64,000 nucleotides of DNA from Symsagittifera roscoffensis (GCF_963678635.1 NC_087062.1:62606386-62670385), one strand, 5' to 3'; positions 23,144-33,511 are shown, numbered from the stretch's first letter. Notes: generated by a model from the letters alone, not told the origin. Made by a program: numbers and translations.

Positions 23144-24267
23144 GTGTATGATAATCCTGAGTATGGATTATAAAATGTAATGTAACCAATTGTGTTTTTA
23201 GTGTATCTGTCGTATTTGTATATTACTTCAGTAGTTATAAACGGTGGTGGTAGTGATTGAGCTGTTATGTTAGGTGGATTTAATGGGTAGGGATGTTGGG
23301 TAATATTATTTAACTTAACTGTGATTTCAAATTTTAATTGTAAACTGTTTTGTTGGAGTATTTGAATATTGTGATCACGGATATCGTTGTGAATATCTTG
23401 GCGATATTGTAATCTATTAAGTGCCCAGTTATGAAGGCGGTTACTTTCTTGATGTTGTCCAAATAGTGGTGGAGGTGCTGTGAATGTATTCCAATCTAAT
23501 CTTAAAGGAATATTTATTGATGATTGTTCTCGATATCTGGCGTCGAGATTATTTGGAAAATTTAAGTTAAAGGGTAGTGGTGAAAATTGACTTATTGATG
23601 GTGTTGATGGTAGTGATAATGTTTCTGGTAGTGATGAGGATGTTGTTGTATCCGTAGAAATATCTATGGGGTCATTGACTAAATTTGGTTCACCTTGTGT
23701 GAATGAATTTGTAGTCCAATATGGCAGTCGTGATGTTAGGTTTGGGGGGTTAAAGGGATTTTCACGTATCTGTTCAGATGTTGGTGTTGAACCTAAGTAG
23801 TCTGAAGGTAGACTTGAAGTGCTTCGTTGTGAAAAAAGTGTAGGAGTTTCTGGTGTGATACCAGTGGTGTTTTCTGGAGTGGTTTGTGTTGGGGATTGAG
23901 GTATATCAAAATGAACTCGGGGAGTTTGAAAATTTCTATTTCGTCGAGGATGTATAATTTGTCTATTTATTTCTGCTGTGTTTTGGTTTTGACTAAGGTT
24001 TCGTATTCTACTTAGTTCTTGTGGTAGTGTTGGGTAAAGATTATATGTTGGTTCACTTAGGGATGCTTGTCGTTGAACTGGTTCTAGTGGTTCAGATAAA
24101 CGAGCGTGCCTTTCTTCAAAGGTGTATGGATTGTCTTGAAAAGAAATTCGTGTAGATGTTTGAGGGTTTTGAGTAGTTGAAGGTGGTGTTGGATTATCTT
24201 GGGATGATGTCGGTGAAGACTGATTCTGTGACTGTTGGGTAGCAATTTTTGATGGATTTTTAAATTG
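23131..24267 (-). CDS. E2 378-codon ORF without any ATG
   Basis: Read on the - strand from just after a TAA at 24270-24268, the frame stays open for 378 codons to a TAA at 23131. It contains no ATG, GTG or TTG codon. The first two thirds are rich in Pro, Thr, Ser, Gln and Asn. The last third looks more folded (RLDWNTFTAPPPLFG, then KLNNITQHPYPLNPP). Composition matches the 597-aa ORF and the Gag N-terminus. It overlaps the start of the 866-aa ORF by 13 nt. A shift from the 62-aa ORF cannot reach it, because the TAA at 24270 lies between. Splicing or non-AUG initiation would be needed. Confidence 0.65.
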   Translation of the reverse strand, partial: QFKNPSKIATQQSQNQSSPTSSQDNPTPPSTTQNPQTSTRISFQDNPYTFEERHARLSEPLEPVQRQASLSEPTYNLYPTLPQELSRIRNLSQNQNTAEINRQIIHPRRNRNFQTPRVHFDIPQSPTQTTPENTTGITPETPTLFSQRSTSSLPSDYLGSTPTSEQIRENPFNPPNLTSRLPYWTTNSFTQGEPNLVNDPIDISTDTTTSSSLPETLSLPSTPSISQFSPLPFNLNFPNNLDARYREQSSINIPLRLDWNTFTAPPPLFGQHQESNRLHNWALNRLQYRQDIHNDIRDHNIQILQQNSLQLKFEITVKLNNITQHPYPLNPPNITAQSLPPPFITTEVIYKYDRYTKNTIGYITFYNPYSGLSYTCIF

Positions 24268-24272
24268 TTACT

Positions 24273-24461
24273 TTAGTGAGAGGGTTTATGTTTATTATAA
24301 TATTCTTCTAAAAAAAGAATTAGAAAAATTGTTGCTAGGGCAAATGTAATGATTGCTTTCTTTATACATTTACATATTGTCAAAATGAGGGATGATAGAA
24401 ATGTTATGAAAATTACAAACAATAAAAAAATATCAGTTCTACTGAAAATTGTTCGTATCAT
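24273..24461 (-). CDS. E2 small membrane ORF, 62 aa
   Basis: An ATG ORF with two hydrophobic stretches (about 9-28 and 34-51) and a charged tail. Its ATG overlaps the stop of the 76-aa ORF (ATGA). A T-rich run ending in tttttttag lies inside it, a possible splice acceptor for downstream ORFs. No family is recognised. Confidence 0.55.
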   Translation of the reverse strand: MIRTIFSRTDIFLLFVIFITFLSSLILTICKCIKKAIITFALATIFLILFLEEYYNKHKPSH

Positions 24462-24688
24462 TTAGACAAGTTGTTAAAATCGTACCTGTGGATATATTCA
24501 AGGGTTTTGGAAAGTTGGAGGAATAGTTCAATTATTGTGTAGAAAATTAAAAAAATGTTACAAAAAATTATTATGATTATTAGAAAAGATTCGATGATAT
24601 CAAAAAGAAAGATTATAAAGACTTGAAGTATTGAAAAAAAATGTTTAAAATTGATAAATATTTGAGCGACTGTTTGAGAGAAAAGCAT
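24458..24688 (-). CDS. E2 small membrane ORF, 76 aa
   Basis: An ATG ORF with strongly hydrophobic runs (about residues 20-60, rich in Ile, Phe and Leu), likely one or two membrane helices. It overlaps the next ORF through ATGA. No family is recognised. The small size, membrane character and polycistronic position recall viral accessory membrane proteins, but that is only an analogy. Confidence 0.55.
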   Translation of the reverse strand: MLFSQTVAQIFINFKHFFSILQVFIIFLFDIIESFLIIIIIFCNIFLIFYTIIELFLQLSKTLEYIHRYDFNNLSK

Positions 24689-25288
24689 TTAAGAAATGAT
24701 CTCTTTGTCGAATATTTTTTGCTGTTTGAGGCGATTTTCTAGTGTGGTCGAATTATTTATTAGTTTTTTGACAAGTGGGTTGAGTTTCGTAAAAAATTGT
24801 TGGGGGCAATTTTCATGGTGACTGGGAGGTCGTCTTTTTCTTTATTTTTGTTTGTCAAATGATCCGGGGTATGGTGAGATTTTTATACTTTAGGCTAATT
24901 AAAATCTTCATTTTGTGACTTTAGGCTAAGTTATCAAATTTGTTTTGGGGGTATTCGTGGTCTGAGTTGGGGAAATATTGTTGATCTTTGGGTTATTAGA
25001 TAAGGGAGGGGTACGGTATTATGGTGATATTTATTTTAGCTGTCAAGTTGGAGTGGTTTGCTTATTTTTGACCTGGAGGTTGTAAAGTTATAGTTAGAGA
25101 TGTGCCTGGAGTTCTAGATTATTCGTCTAATTGATCTTAGTTTGAGTTAGAGAAAGTGGCGGATTGGATGAATCCTATTGGTCTATTTTGAACTAGAATT
25201 ATTGCGTACTTGTGAGCATGTTATTTTGAAAAATGGAAATGAAAAATGTTACGGAGGTTTCAAGATTGTGAAGTATAAAATTTTAAAA
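24689..25288 (-). other. E2 spacer between Gag-Pol and the 3' ORFs
   Basis: A 600-nt stretch with no ORF and few ATGs. The string tagcctaaagt occurs twice in the element's sense. Possible places for a splice acceptor, promoter or internal ribosome entry for the downstream ORFs; nothing in the sequence decides between them. Confidence 0.4.
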
Positions 25289-28200
25289 TTACTTTTTAAA
25301 TTCTACTTTCTTTAATATTTTAGATTGGGGGATGAACATTTTGTAGTTTTTACGTGGTTGATTTCGGAGTCTTGTTGTCTTTCTATGTTCTGATTTGTCT
25401 ATTTCTTCTTGGGGTATTATTTGTTCTGTCATTTTTCTATTTTTTCTTTGTTTTGGAGATTCTTTATGGTTTTGTGTATTGTTTTTGGTAGCGATTGGTT
25501 TTGTGTTTTGATTTTCGGTGGGGTTATCATTTTGTTCTGTGTTTTTCAGATGTGGTTCGTTTTGAATAATTTTTAATCCTGTGAAAGAATATAATTGGGT
25601 TAATTCGCGGAGTGCGTATTCTTTTGGGTAATAAGGTAATAGGTTGTTTCGATGCTGAACGATTTCTTTTTTGTTTGAGTCGATAATTTTATATGTGACA
25701 TCTGTGGGTTTTGCAATTATTTGATAGGGTCCTTTTCGGAGGGGTTGTAATTTTTTAGAAATTCCTTTTTGAGTATTAAAATTAGGTATTAAAACAAATG
25801 TTCCAATTTTTAAATCGGAAGCTGGTGTAAAACGTGAATTGATTTGTTCATTTATGTTTTGTCTTTGTAATAACTTTTTCGTTATTTTTTGGTAAATTTC
25901 ATTGTGTTTCTTATCTCTATTTAAAATCCATTCGGTGTGTGTACCGGAGGCTAATTTAAGGATTTGTGGGTGATGAAAATGATCTTCATCGTGCGTATGT
26001 AATGGTAGGTTATAACAAATTGAGTCTTTATTTGGTTGACAATAACCTTGTGCGTTTTTATGGGAATTTGCTGTAAACATTATTGGTTTGCGTGGCTTTT
26101 GGTTGAAAACCATTTCGTATGGTGACATTCCTAAAGTTGTCGTGATTTGTGAATTATATGCTAATGGAAATAATTTTACATCTGCTGACCATTCGGTATA
26201 TTTGGTATCATTTCCGTTGATGATACATCTAAGATATTCTTGTAGTGAACGGTTCATACCTTCGACTAAGCCGTTTGTCCAAGGTGCATGAGATGTACGT
26301 GGTTTGTGTTTAATGTTGTATAAATGACATAGTGTTACTATTTCATTATTTATGAATTCTGTACCATTGTCTGTGACTAAAATTTCTGGTAGTCCAAATT
26401 TTGCTATCCAGTGTTCATAAAGTGTTGTGTATGCGTAATAAGCGTTACAATGTGGTACTGGGTTAAGTGCTACATAATGTGTAAATGCGTCAACAATTAC
26501 CATAATGTAGGAGTTTCCTTCTGATGAGGGTGAAATTGGTCCTTTAGTATCAAATGAGATACGATGATTAAAGTATAAACTTTGTCCTTTAAAATCTTGT
26601 TTTTGTGCTATTTGTTTTTGATTTGGGTAAGGTTTATTTAATTGACATACTATACAATCATTGCATAGTACTTTTATCCAAATTGGTGCATTTGGGAAGT
26701 AAAAATTTTGTATAAAATTTGAATATGTTTTCTCTGATCCAGAGTGTCCTTTAATGTTTTGTGTATGTGAAATATTAAAAGCTATAAGAATCATACTTAT
26801 AGGGAGACAGGGAACTGTAGATTCATTAAGGTTGTACTCTAAAAGGTCTGTATTTTCGTTAATTGTTGTATTGTTAAACTTGCGAAAGTATCGGAGGAGT
26901 GTTTTGTTTCCTAGAATGGTTGAATCTGCTTTGATAGGTTTAGTTTTATATTTGTGCCATGATTTTAGTTGTCGAATTACTGGGTCAAGGTTTTGATATT
27001 GTTTCAGTGTTGAAATTGTAATTGTTTCTGTTGGGGGGAGAAAAATGTTTTCGATTTCTAATTTAGATAATGGTATTGTATCAAGTGGGTCGTGAAGGTC
27101 AAAAACTTGATTTATTGTGTATTTTGAATCATTTGTTTGTGGTCCTGATAAATTTATTTTATCAGTTAAATCTTCTTTTTCAATTAGTGGAAAATGGTCT
27201 TTTTTAGGTAGGTGTTGTTTTGTTCGTTTTTGTTGGGTGTTATTTTTTATCCATTGAGAATATGGAATTGGTTTAAAAGTTGATGTTCCAAGTAGGTCAA
27301 CTTCATAATGATTATTTTGACAATCTAAATAAAGTGGGAAATGTTGTAAATTATTTATTTGTGATTGTTCAATATCAGTTTTTACTGCATATTTGCATTC
27401 TAATCGAGGTGATGTTTCGTTTTCTGCAAGGTAGAATTTTATATTTTTGGGTATTTCAACTGTTGTTTTTCGTGTAAGTAATTCAGGTGGTGTATTTCGA
27501 CTTAAGGTGTCTGGTAATGCAAGATTTTTTCCTGCAGTCCAAACTATATGTAAGTTTGGAAATTTCATTAGAATTAGTTGAAATCTGTAAACTCGGTGGT
27601 TTGGGTTAGATTTCTGTGTAAAAAGAAAGATGATTGGTTTGTGGTCTGTGAACAAAACTGTGGGATGTTTTGATCCAAGTATCAGAAATTCATATTCTGT
27701 AAGTGTATATATTATGGCTGTACATTCTCTCATTAGAGTTGAGAGTCGTAGCTCTGCTTGAGTGAATAATCGAGAATTTGCTGATATGAGGTTCATTTTA
27801 TTTGTACCATTATGTGATTGTAATAATGCTGCGCCGATGCCAAAGTTCGAAGCATCGCACATTGCATAAAATGGTTGATCAGGGTCTGGAATTGTGTTTG
27901 AAATTTGTTCAGTTAAAAGTTTCTTTATTTCTTCGAATCGTGTTTGATGTTCTGTATTCCATTCAAAGTTGTTTTGTTGTCTAAGGATGTTATAAAATGG
28001 TCGTAGGTATAATTGCATTTTATAAACATATTTACTTAAAAAGTTTAACATTCCAAGGAACTCTTGGATTTTCTTTTTATTTGTTGGTGGTTGAAGTTTT
28101 TGAATAGCGTCAATGCGTGATTTCAGTGGAGTGATTGTTTTTCTTTCTATATTATGTCCTAAGAATTTAACTCTAGTCAAAAAGAAGTGTGATTTATCGG

Positions 28201-31200
28201 GGGCGGCCTTCAGATTTTCGTTCTGAAGTATTTGGTGATATGTTTCTAAAACTTTGAACATTTCGTCTTTTGTTTGTGATTGCATAAAAACATCGTCTAA
28301 ATAGGTGATTGCGTTTTTCTTGAGTATTAGTGGTCTAAAAATTTTGCTCATAAAGGCTGAAAATGCTGCTGGTCCTATGGATATTCCATAGAATAAGCGG
28401 TTGAATTCATATTGTTGGTTTCCGATAACAAATTGTGTTAAACGTCGTGATTGTTCATCTAGTGGCATTTGATTGTATGCACTATTCATGTCGGCGGTTG
28501 TGAAGTATTTGCCGTTTATTTTTGTTAAAATAACTTGTATTGGTTCAATGGGCCAATTACATTTTGATTCATCTATGAGTGAATTGAGGTATCTAGCATC
28601 GAGAACGATTTTTAACGATTCTCCTTTAGCTAGAATGATAACGGGGTTGATGAATGTGTTGCCTTTTGGTTGTTCTTCTTTATTAACCGGTGATATAATG
28701 TTGTATTGCTCTAAAATATCGAGTAATCTGTTTACTTTATCATGTAAGTGAATTGGTACTTTACTTGCTCTTTGTTTTTTGAAAACTGCGTCTGGTTTTA
28801 ATGGGAGATGTAGTGATGAACTGATTTTGCCAACATCGAATTTTGATGTTGCATAGACTGATGAATATTGAATTAGCTGTTTGGCTAACTTTTCAAATTC
28901 GTCTTGTGTTATTTGTGAATGTTGGAAATTAAACATTGTTAAAAATTTCTGTTGGTCCTCTGTGTAGTTACTGATGTTGAATGTAGGTTTGAAATATGGA
29001 GTTTTTGTGAAATAATCCGTATTTCTGTTTTCGTTACTTATTATATTATTTATAGATAATTCTTCATTAAGAATTGTAGATTGGCAAATATCTAGTAATT
29101 GGAGTATATTATTTACGCGATAGGCTTTTTCGTGTATTGGTGATATTGTTGCGTTGGTTTCACAATATCCTAAAAGTCCTAATGGTAATGTTACTTGGTA
29201 AGGTGTGTTGTTATAGACATGTAAGGAGATGATATCTGAATTCGAATTTTTCAAATATTTTATTGAAGAGATTGTGATTTTGAAAAATTTATGAATCGGT
29301 TTGAATTCAAAATCTGACATATAAAATTTTTGTTTGTTTTGTGCTTTATCATATTGGTGAACTTGTTTGATTGAAAAATTATAGATGTTTCCTGATAGTG
29401 GTTTCAGGTGTTTTCTTTGTTGGTTAAATATCGGATAAAATTTTGAAAAGAATGGTGGTTGTTTATTCAATCTTTGAAAAAATGTTAAGGATGTTTCTTT
29501 TGTTTTTGTATATTTATCTTTGATTAATATTTTACTATTTAGTATGTTAATTGTTGGTATATACTTTGAAATAAATGGTATTCCAATGATATTATATTTA
29601 ATATCGGTGATATGGAATATTTGTTTAAATGGCTTATTTAAAATTTTACTTTGTTCCATTGTTCTGGTAGGGAGGAGAAATAATTGGATTTTTCCGTAGT
29701 TTATCAATGTTGATCCTTGTGCTGTCGCTAGTTTGCTGGAGGTTTCAAGAGGTGTTAGCTTTGGGTGTAAGATTTTTATTTCATTCCATGTGGGAATGTT
29801 TATTATGTTTGATTCTGCTCCTGAATCAATTAAAAAATCTATTTCAAGGTCTGGTGGTTGAAATTCTTTATTTCTTGGGCTTTCTAAGAGAAATGGTATT
29901 GTCCAAATTTTTTCTTTGGGTTGTTCTTTTTGTATATTTTGATAAATGTGGTTTGTATTCAAGCATTTTGTTTTGGTATTTTTATTGGTTTGATTTGTAG
30001 TGTTTATCTCATTTGTTTCTTGCGTCGTTGGTGTGGAATTTATGGGTGTAGTGTAATGATTTTGAAGAATTTGTGATTGATTTTCATATATATGTGATGG
30101 AAAGGGTTGTTCATATATGACAGATTCATAGTCATTTTCGACTTTTATCATATTGATATCAAGAGTGTTTTCAGTATCACTTTCTGAATCTGATGATGTA
30201 CAGTTTATTTGATTGAGTTGTAACGTATCAGTTACTGTGTCATCAATACCTGGAGGGTCTGATGTTGTTTCTGGGTTAGCTTGTACTTGATTGATTTGTC
30301 TTTGATGTTTAGGTGTACTGCTTCTGTGACGATTATTAGAGTTATTGTAGTGATTATTATTTCGGTGTGGTGATTGGGAATAATTTCGATAGCGATTATT
30401 ATAACTTGGGTGTCGGTTTTGTGAATTATTTCGCGATCTGTTTTGGTAATTATTGTTTGGTCTGTTATAGTTCGATCTATTATATGAGTTATTCCTTGAT
30501 CGGTTGTTCGGGTAATTCTGGTTTCGGTTGTTTGAATAACTTCTGTTTCGATTATAGGAGTAGTTTCTATTCCTATTGTATGATGAATTTCGTGATTGGT
30601 TGTTTGGATAATAGTTATTTCTTGATTGAGAATTAGATCTAGAAACAAATCGTTGTGTATTTGAATTTGATCTGGAGTAGTTATTTCGACTATTCGGTCT
30701 ATTGTAGTGATTTTGTGATGAATTATACGTGTTTCTTCGTTCTGGTGATCTTCTTCTATAACTTGAGTTATATGGAGATTGATTTCTTGTATAGCTTGTA
30801 TTGTTTGGGAGTGGTTTTCCTGAACTGTTGTTGCTGTATACATTTTTGTTTGGTAGGTTTTGATCTTTTTTCATGTATTGATAAAATGATTTATTTGGTT
30901 CTTTGTATTTTTGAGGTTTATTTTGACTATCTTGTTGTTTTTGTCTACATTCGGAAATACTATGTCCGTATCGTCGGCAATAATTACACCATTTTTTGAA
31001 AGATGGTTTGCCTTTAAAGTTCGGGTTCTTTTCGTAAATATTGAGTATTTCAGTGATTTTTTCAACGAGATCTGTTTCTGATTCTTGTATATTATTAATA
31101 TTAGTGGGAGTCGTTTCAATTTTGTTAACGTATTGTAATTTCAGATTTTCCGTTTCTTCTAATTTCATTGTGATTTCTGCTTGTTCTAGTTTGTCTACTA

Positions 31201-33511
31201 GTTTTCTAAAATCTAAATCGGGTTCTCGAATTGAAGAAGGATGTGATGCTCTCTTTTTTATTGCTATTTTCCTTAATTGTGGTGTTAAGGTCATCATTAA
31301 GATTTCTGTCATCTTAGTGTTTTTATAGTCATGTGTATTTAGTGAATATGCTTTTCGAACTAGTGTTTCGATTCTTACTGCTATTTGCTTGATGGTTTCG
31401 TTTGGTAATCTGCGAATTTCATTACATAAAACTCTTTGTTGTTGTTTGTTTCTTTCGGAGTCAAACATTTTTGAAAATTCTTGTGTAAATCTTTTCCAGT
31501 TTGATTTTATTTCTTGAGGTAGTACTGAAAACCATTTTTGGGCTGCGCCATCTAAGGTTGTTTGTATCAACGCTGTGCGTCGATGTATCCAGTTTTGATG
31601 TAGTGGCGTGTTAATTGGTTCAGGTCCAATATTTAAAATTAAATTTGCTGTTACTGCATTTAAGTAATCTTCTACAGAGTATTCAGGGTCTGTTCCTGTG
31701 AAAACCATTAAGGGTTTATTTGATGTTATTGATGATCCACCCATAAGGTATGGATTCATTGTCATTTGTAATGATTCAGCTGCATTTGGCATTTGAGAAA
31801 AATTTGAAAGTTGGTTTCTTGTTATTTCATGTTGTTGAAGATAATACGGGAGTGGTATTTCATTTTGCATTTGTGATGGTTGATACGAGTGTGTAGTCAT
31901 TGGATTTTGTTGTTGAATTGGTTGAAAAGATTGTATATTAATTGGATTTGGTTGTTGAATTGGTTGTTGATATTGTGCATCTATTGATTGTGGAGAAAAA
32001 TTTCTATGGTTTGTACGTGTTTTCTGTATTCCTTGTCTACGATATTCTTGAGTATTTGGTGCAAATATATCTGGTTGTAAGAAATCTTCATCTGAGGATA
32101 AATAATCCATTTGATAAGATGTTTGTTTTTTATTTTTATTTTGTTGAAAAAATGGGTAATTTTCACTGCGATCCTGTGGAGGATTTGGTTGAAAATTTGT
32201 GGAATTATATTGGGCCGTTGGGTTATCCCAGTTTCGAGGTTTTGTATATTGATTAAAATTTCTTTGTGGTTTATAATTTGTTTTTGATGGATGTGTATAA
32301 TTATAATTATGGTCTGCAAAGTTGTTTCTAGTGAATGTTTTGCGTGTTTTTGATGGTATTGTCATGGGTTTGTATGTTTGGTAATCCATATGTGAATATT
32401 TAGGGGCAACCGAAGGTTTAACGGTTGATTGTAAGGTTACCTGTGTTTGTGAAGGATTTGTATTTCTTGGTGTTGTTAAATTTGGGCGTATTGGTGAAAT
32501 ACTTTGTTGTGTAGTTGTTGTGTGTACAATTTCTTCATTTATGAAGTGTGATGGTGTCTGTATATCTTGTTGAGTAAGATTCCTAGTTCCATTGAGGTTT
32601 TCATTGTGTATGACTGTAGAGTTTAAACTATTATTTTGTGTATCGGGTAAAAATGTATTATAGTTTAATGGTGTTGCATCAATTGTTAATGGTATTACTC
32701 TTACATAATCTCTTATGTAAGATATTGTACCTATTGCTTGACTTGAGATTGATTGTGGAAAGTTTATAAATACGGGATGAGACCATTCGGGGTCCCAAAC
32801 ATAATCTGATTGTTCTGTGATAGCTGTATCATCGTTCGAGTTTTGGGGTCTAAAATTTTTTCTTGCTTGTGCAATTAAATCAATATTGTGTGTAAAATAA
32901 TCTATTATGAACCATGCTAAAATTTTTTGTAAATCGTGTTTGGTATGTTGTGAAACGTCGTCTTTCGTGAAATTTTCTTTAATGATGTTTAAATAACTAG
33001 AGAGTAGTGTGATTTCATGTCGTACTCTTAAATGTTTAGATGTTTCTGTCGGTGAGACATTTGTTAATGGGAGTTCATTTTCTAATATCGAAATATAACT
33101 ATATATTAGTGCGAAAACTTCATTGGTGAAAATGGAGTTTGCTCTTTGTGAGTTATGGTATTGTATGCTTTTTATATATTCTGAAAAAACTTTTGAAAAT
33201 TCTAAATCAAGGTCGTCTGTTTGAATAGTGTATGTTCTATTATTATGGTTTGGGGAAGTGAATTCTATAGAGTAGATTCCATATTGTTGTGTTATGTTGC
33301 ATATATCTTTTAGATAGTGATCTATGATTTGTCTTTTGATTTTTACATCGGGGAACTCTGTTTTACATGGACTGATTCCGGGTTCAAATAAATTTACGAG
33401 TAAATTTTGACAAAATATGTGTTGTCCTCTATCAGTATCTGCATCTACTATAAAAGGAAAGATTTCATCATCATCTGGAGTTTCGTCACCTGGGGTGTGC
33501 GTTGAACTCAT
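25289..33511 (-). CDS. E2 Gag-Pol polyprotein, 2,740 aa, intact
   Basis: A single open frame from an ATG. An acidic N-terminal region of about 600 residues without recognised domain ends in a Gln/Asn/Pro-rich part. A Gag capsid-like segment (about 610-800, with AQKWFSVLPQE) is followed by a CCHC knuckle CNYCRRYGHSISEC near 843. A long Asn/Arg/Ser/Tyr-rich tract (about 890-1050) comes next. Then protease LIDSGAESNII near 1227, RT with TYLDDV near 1737, RNase H with MCDASNFGIG near 1884, and integrase HHCC near 2255-2290. The DDE core shows FDTKGP near 2317, VTDNGTEF near 2375 and NGLVEGMN near 2415. A GPY-like module follows near 2590 and a basic tail closes the protein. All catalytic motifs are kept, and Gag and Pol are fused in one frame with no shift. 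Confidence 0.93.
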   Translation of the reverse strand: MSSTHTPGDETPDDDEIFPFIVDADTDRGQHIFCQNLLVNLFEPGISPCKTEFPDVKIKRQIIDHYLKDICNITQQYGIYSIEFTSPNHNNRTYTIQTDDLDLEFSKVFSEYIKSIQYHNSQRANSIFTNEVFALIYSYISILENELPLTNVSPTETSKHLRVRHEITLLSSYLNIIKENFTKDDVSQHTKHDLQKILAWFIIDYFTHNIDLIAQARKNFRPQNSNDDTAITEQSDYVWDPEWSHPVFINFPQSISSQAIGTISYIRDYVRVIPLTIDATPLNYNTFLPDTQNNSLNSTVIHNENLNGTRNLTQQDIQTPSHFINEEIVHTTTTQQSISPIRPNLTTPRNTNPSQTQVTLQSTVKPSVAPKYSHMDYQTYKPMTIPSKTRKTFTRNNFADHNYNYTHPSKTNYKPQRNFNQYTKPRNWDNPTAQYNSTNFQPNPPQDRSENYPFFQQNKNKKQTSYQMDYLSSDEDFLQPDIFAPNTQEYRRQGIQKTRTNHRNFSPQSIDAQYQQPIQQPNPINIQSFQPIQQQNPMTTHSYQPSQMQNEIPLPYYLQQHEITRNQLSNFSQMPNAAESLQMTMNPYLMGGSSITSNKPLMVFTGTDPEYSVEDYLNAVTANLILNIGPEPINTPLHQNWIHRRTALIQTTLDGAAQKWFSVLPQEIKSNWKRFTQEFSKMFDSERNKQQQRVLCNEIRRLPNETIKQIAVRIETLVRKAYSLNTHDYKNTKMTEILMMTLTPQLRKIAIKKRASHPSSIREPDLDFRKLVDKLEQAEITMKLEETENLKLQYVNKIETTPTNINNIQESETDLVEKITEILNIYEKNPNFKGKPSFKKWCNYCRRYGHSISECRQKQQDSQNKPQKYKEPNKSFYQYMKKDQNLPNKNVYSNNSSGKPLPNNTSYTRNQSPYNSSYRRRSPERRNTYNSSQNHYNRPNSRNNYSRSNSNTQRFVSRSNSQSRNNYYPNNQSRNSSYNRNRNYSYNRNRSYSNNRNQNYPNNRSRNNSYNRSNYNRPNNNYQNRSRNNSQNRHPSYNNRYRNYSQSPHRNNNHYNNSNNRHRSSTPKHQRQINQVQANPETTSDPPGIDDTVTDTLQLNQINCTSSDSESDTENTLDINMIKVENDYESVIYEQPFPSHIYENQSQILQNHYTTPINSTPTTQETNEINTTNQTNKNTKTKCLNTNHIYQNIQKEQPKEKIWTIPFLLESPRNKEFQPPDLEIDFLIDSGAESNIINIPTWNEIKILHPKLTPLETSSKLATAQGSTLINYGKIQLFLLPTRTMEQSKILNKPFKQIFHITDIKYNIIGIPFISKYIPTINILNSKILIKDKYTKTKETSLTFFQRLNKQPPFFSKFYPIFNQQRKHLKPLSGNIYNFSIKQVHQYDKAQNKQKFYMSDFEFKPIHKFFKITISSIKYLKNSNSDIISLHVYNNTPYQVTLPLGLLGYCETNATISPIHEKAYRVNNILQLLDICQSTILNEELSINNIISNENRNTDYFTKTPYFKPTFNISNYTEDQQKFLTMFNFQHSQITQDEFEKLAKQLIQYSSVYATSKFDVGKISSSLHLPLKPDAVFKKQRASKVPIHLHDKVNRLLDILEQYNIISPVNKEEQPKGNTFINPVIILAKGESLKIVLDARYLNSLIDESKCNWPIEPIQVILTKINGKYFTTADMNSAYNQMPLDEQSRRLTQFVIGNQQYEFNRLFYGISIGPAAFSAFMSKIFRPLILKKNAITYLDDVFMQSQTKDEMFKVLETYHQILQNENLKAAPDKSHFFLTRVKFLGHNIERKTITPLKSRIDAIQKLQPPTNKKKIQEFLGMLNFLSKYVYKMQLYLRPFYNILRQQNNFEWNTEHQTRFEEIKKLLTEQISNTIPDPDQPFYAMCDASNFGIGAALLQSHNGTNKMNLISANSRLFTQAELRLSTLMRECTAIIYTLTEYEFLILGSKHPTVLFTDHKPIIFLFTQKSNPNHRVYRFQLILMKFPNLHIVWTAGKNLALPDTLSRNTPPELLTRKTTVEIPKNIKFYLAENETSPRLECKYAVKTDIEQSQINNLQHFPLYLDCQNNHYEVDLLGTSTFKPIPYSQWIKNNTQQKRTKQHLPKKDHFPLIEKEDLTDKINLSGPQTNDSKYTINQVFDLHDPLDTIPLSKLEIENIFLPPTETITISTLKQYQNLDPVIRQLKSWHKYKTKPIKADSTILGNKTLLRYFRKFNNTTINENTDLLEYNLNESTVPCLPISMILIAFNISHTQNIKGHSGSEKTYSNFIQNFYFPNAPIWIKVLCNDCIVCQLNKPYPNQKQIAQKQDFKGQSLYFNHRISFDTKGPISPSSEGNSYIMVIVDAFTHYVALNPVPHCNAYYAYTTLYEHWIAKFGLPEILVTDNGTEFINNEIVTLCHLYNIKHKPRTSHAPWTNGLVEGMNRSLQEYLRCIINGNDTKYTEWSADVKLFPLAYNSQITTTLGMSPYEMVFNQKPRKPIMFTANSHKNAQGYCQPNKDSICYNLPLHTHDEDHFHHPQILKLASGTHTEWILNRDKKHNEIYQKITKKLLQRQNINEQINSRFTPASDLKIGTFVLIPNFNTQKGISKKLQPLRKGPYQIIAKPTDVTYKIIDSNKKEIVQHRNNLLPYYPKEYALRELTQLYSFTGLKIIQNEPHLKNTEQNDNPTENQNTKPIATKNNTQNHKESPKQRKNRKMTEQIIPQEEIDKSEHRKTTRLRNQPRKNYKMFIPQSKILKKVEFKK

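Noticed and set aside
30232-30843. 203-codon - strand frame overlapping Gag-Pol
   Set aside because: Shadow of the low-complexity Asn/Arg/Ser tract of the real Gag-Pol frame.
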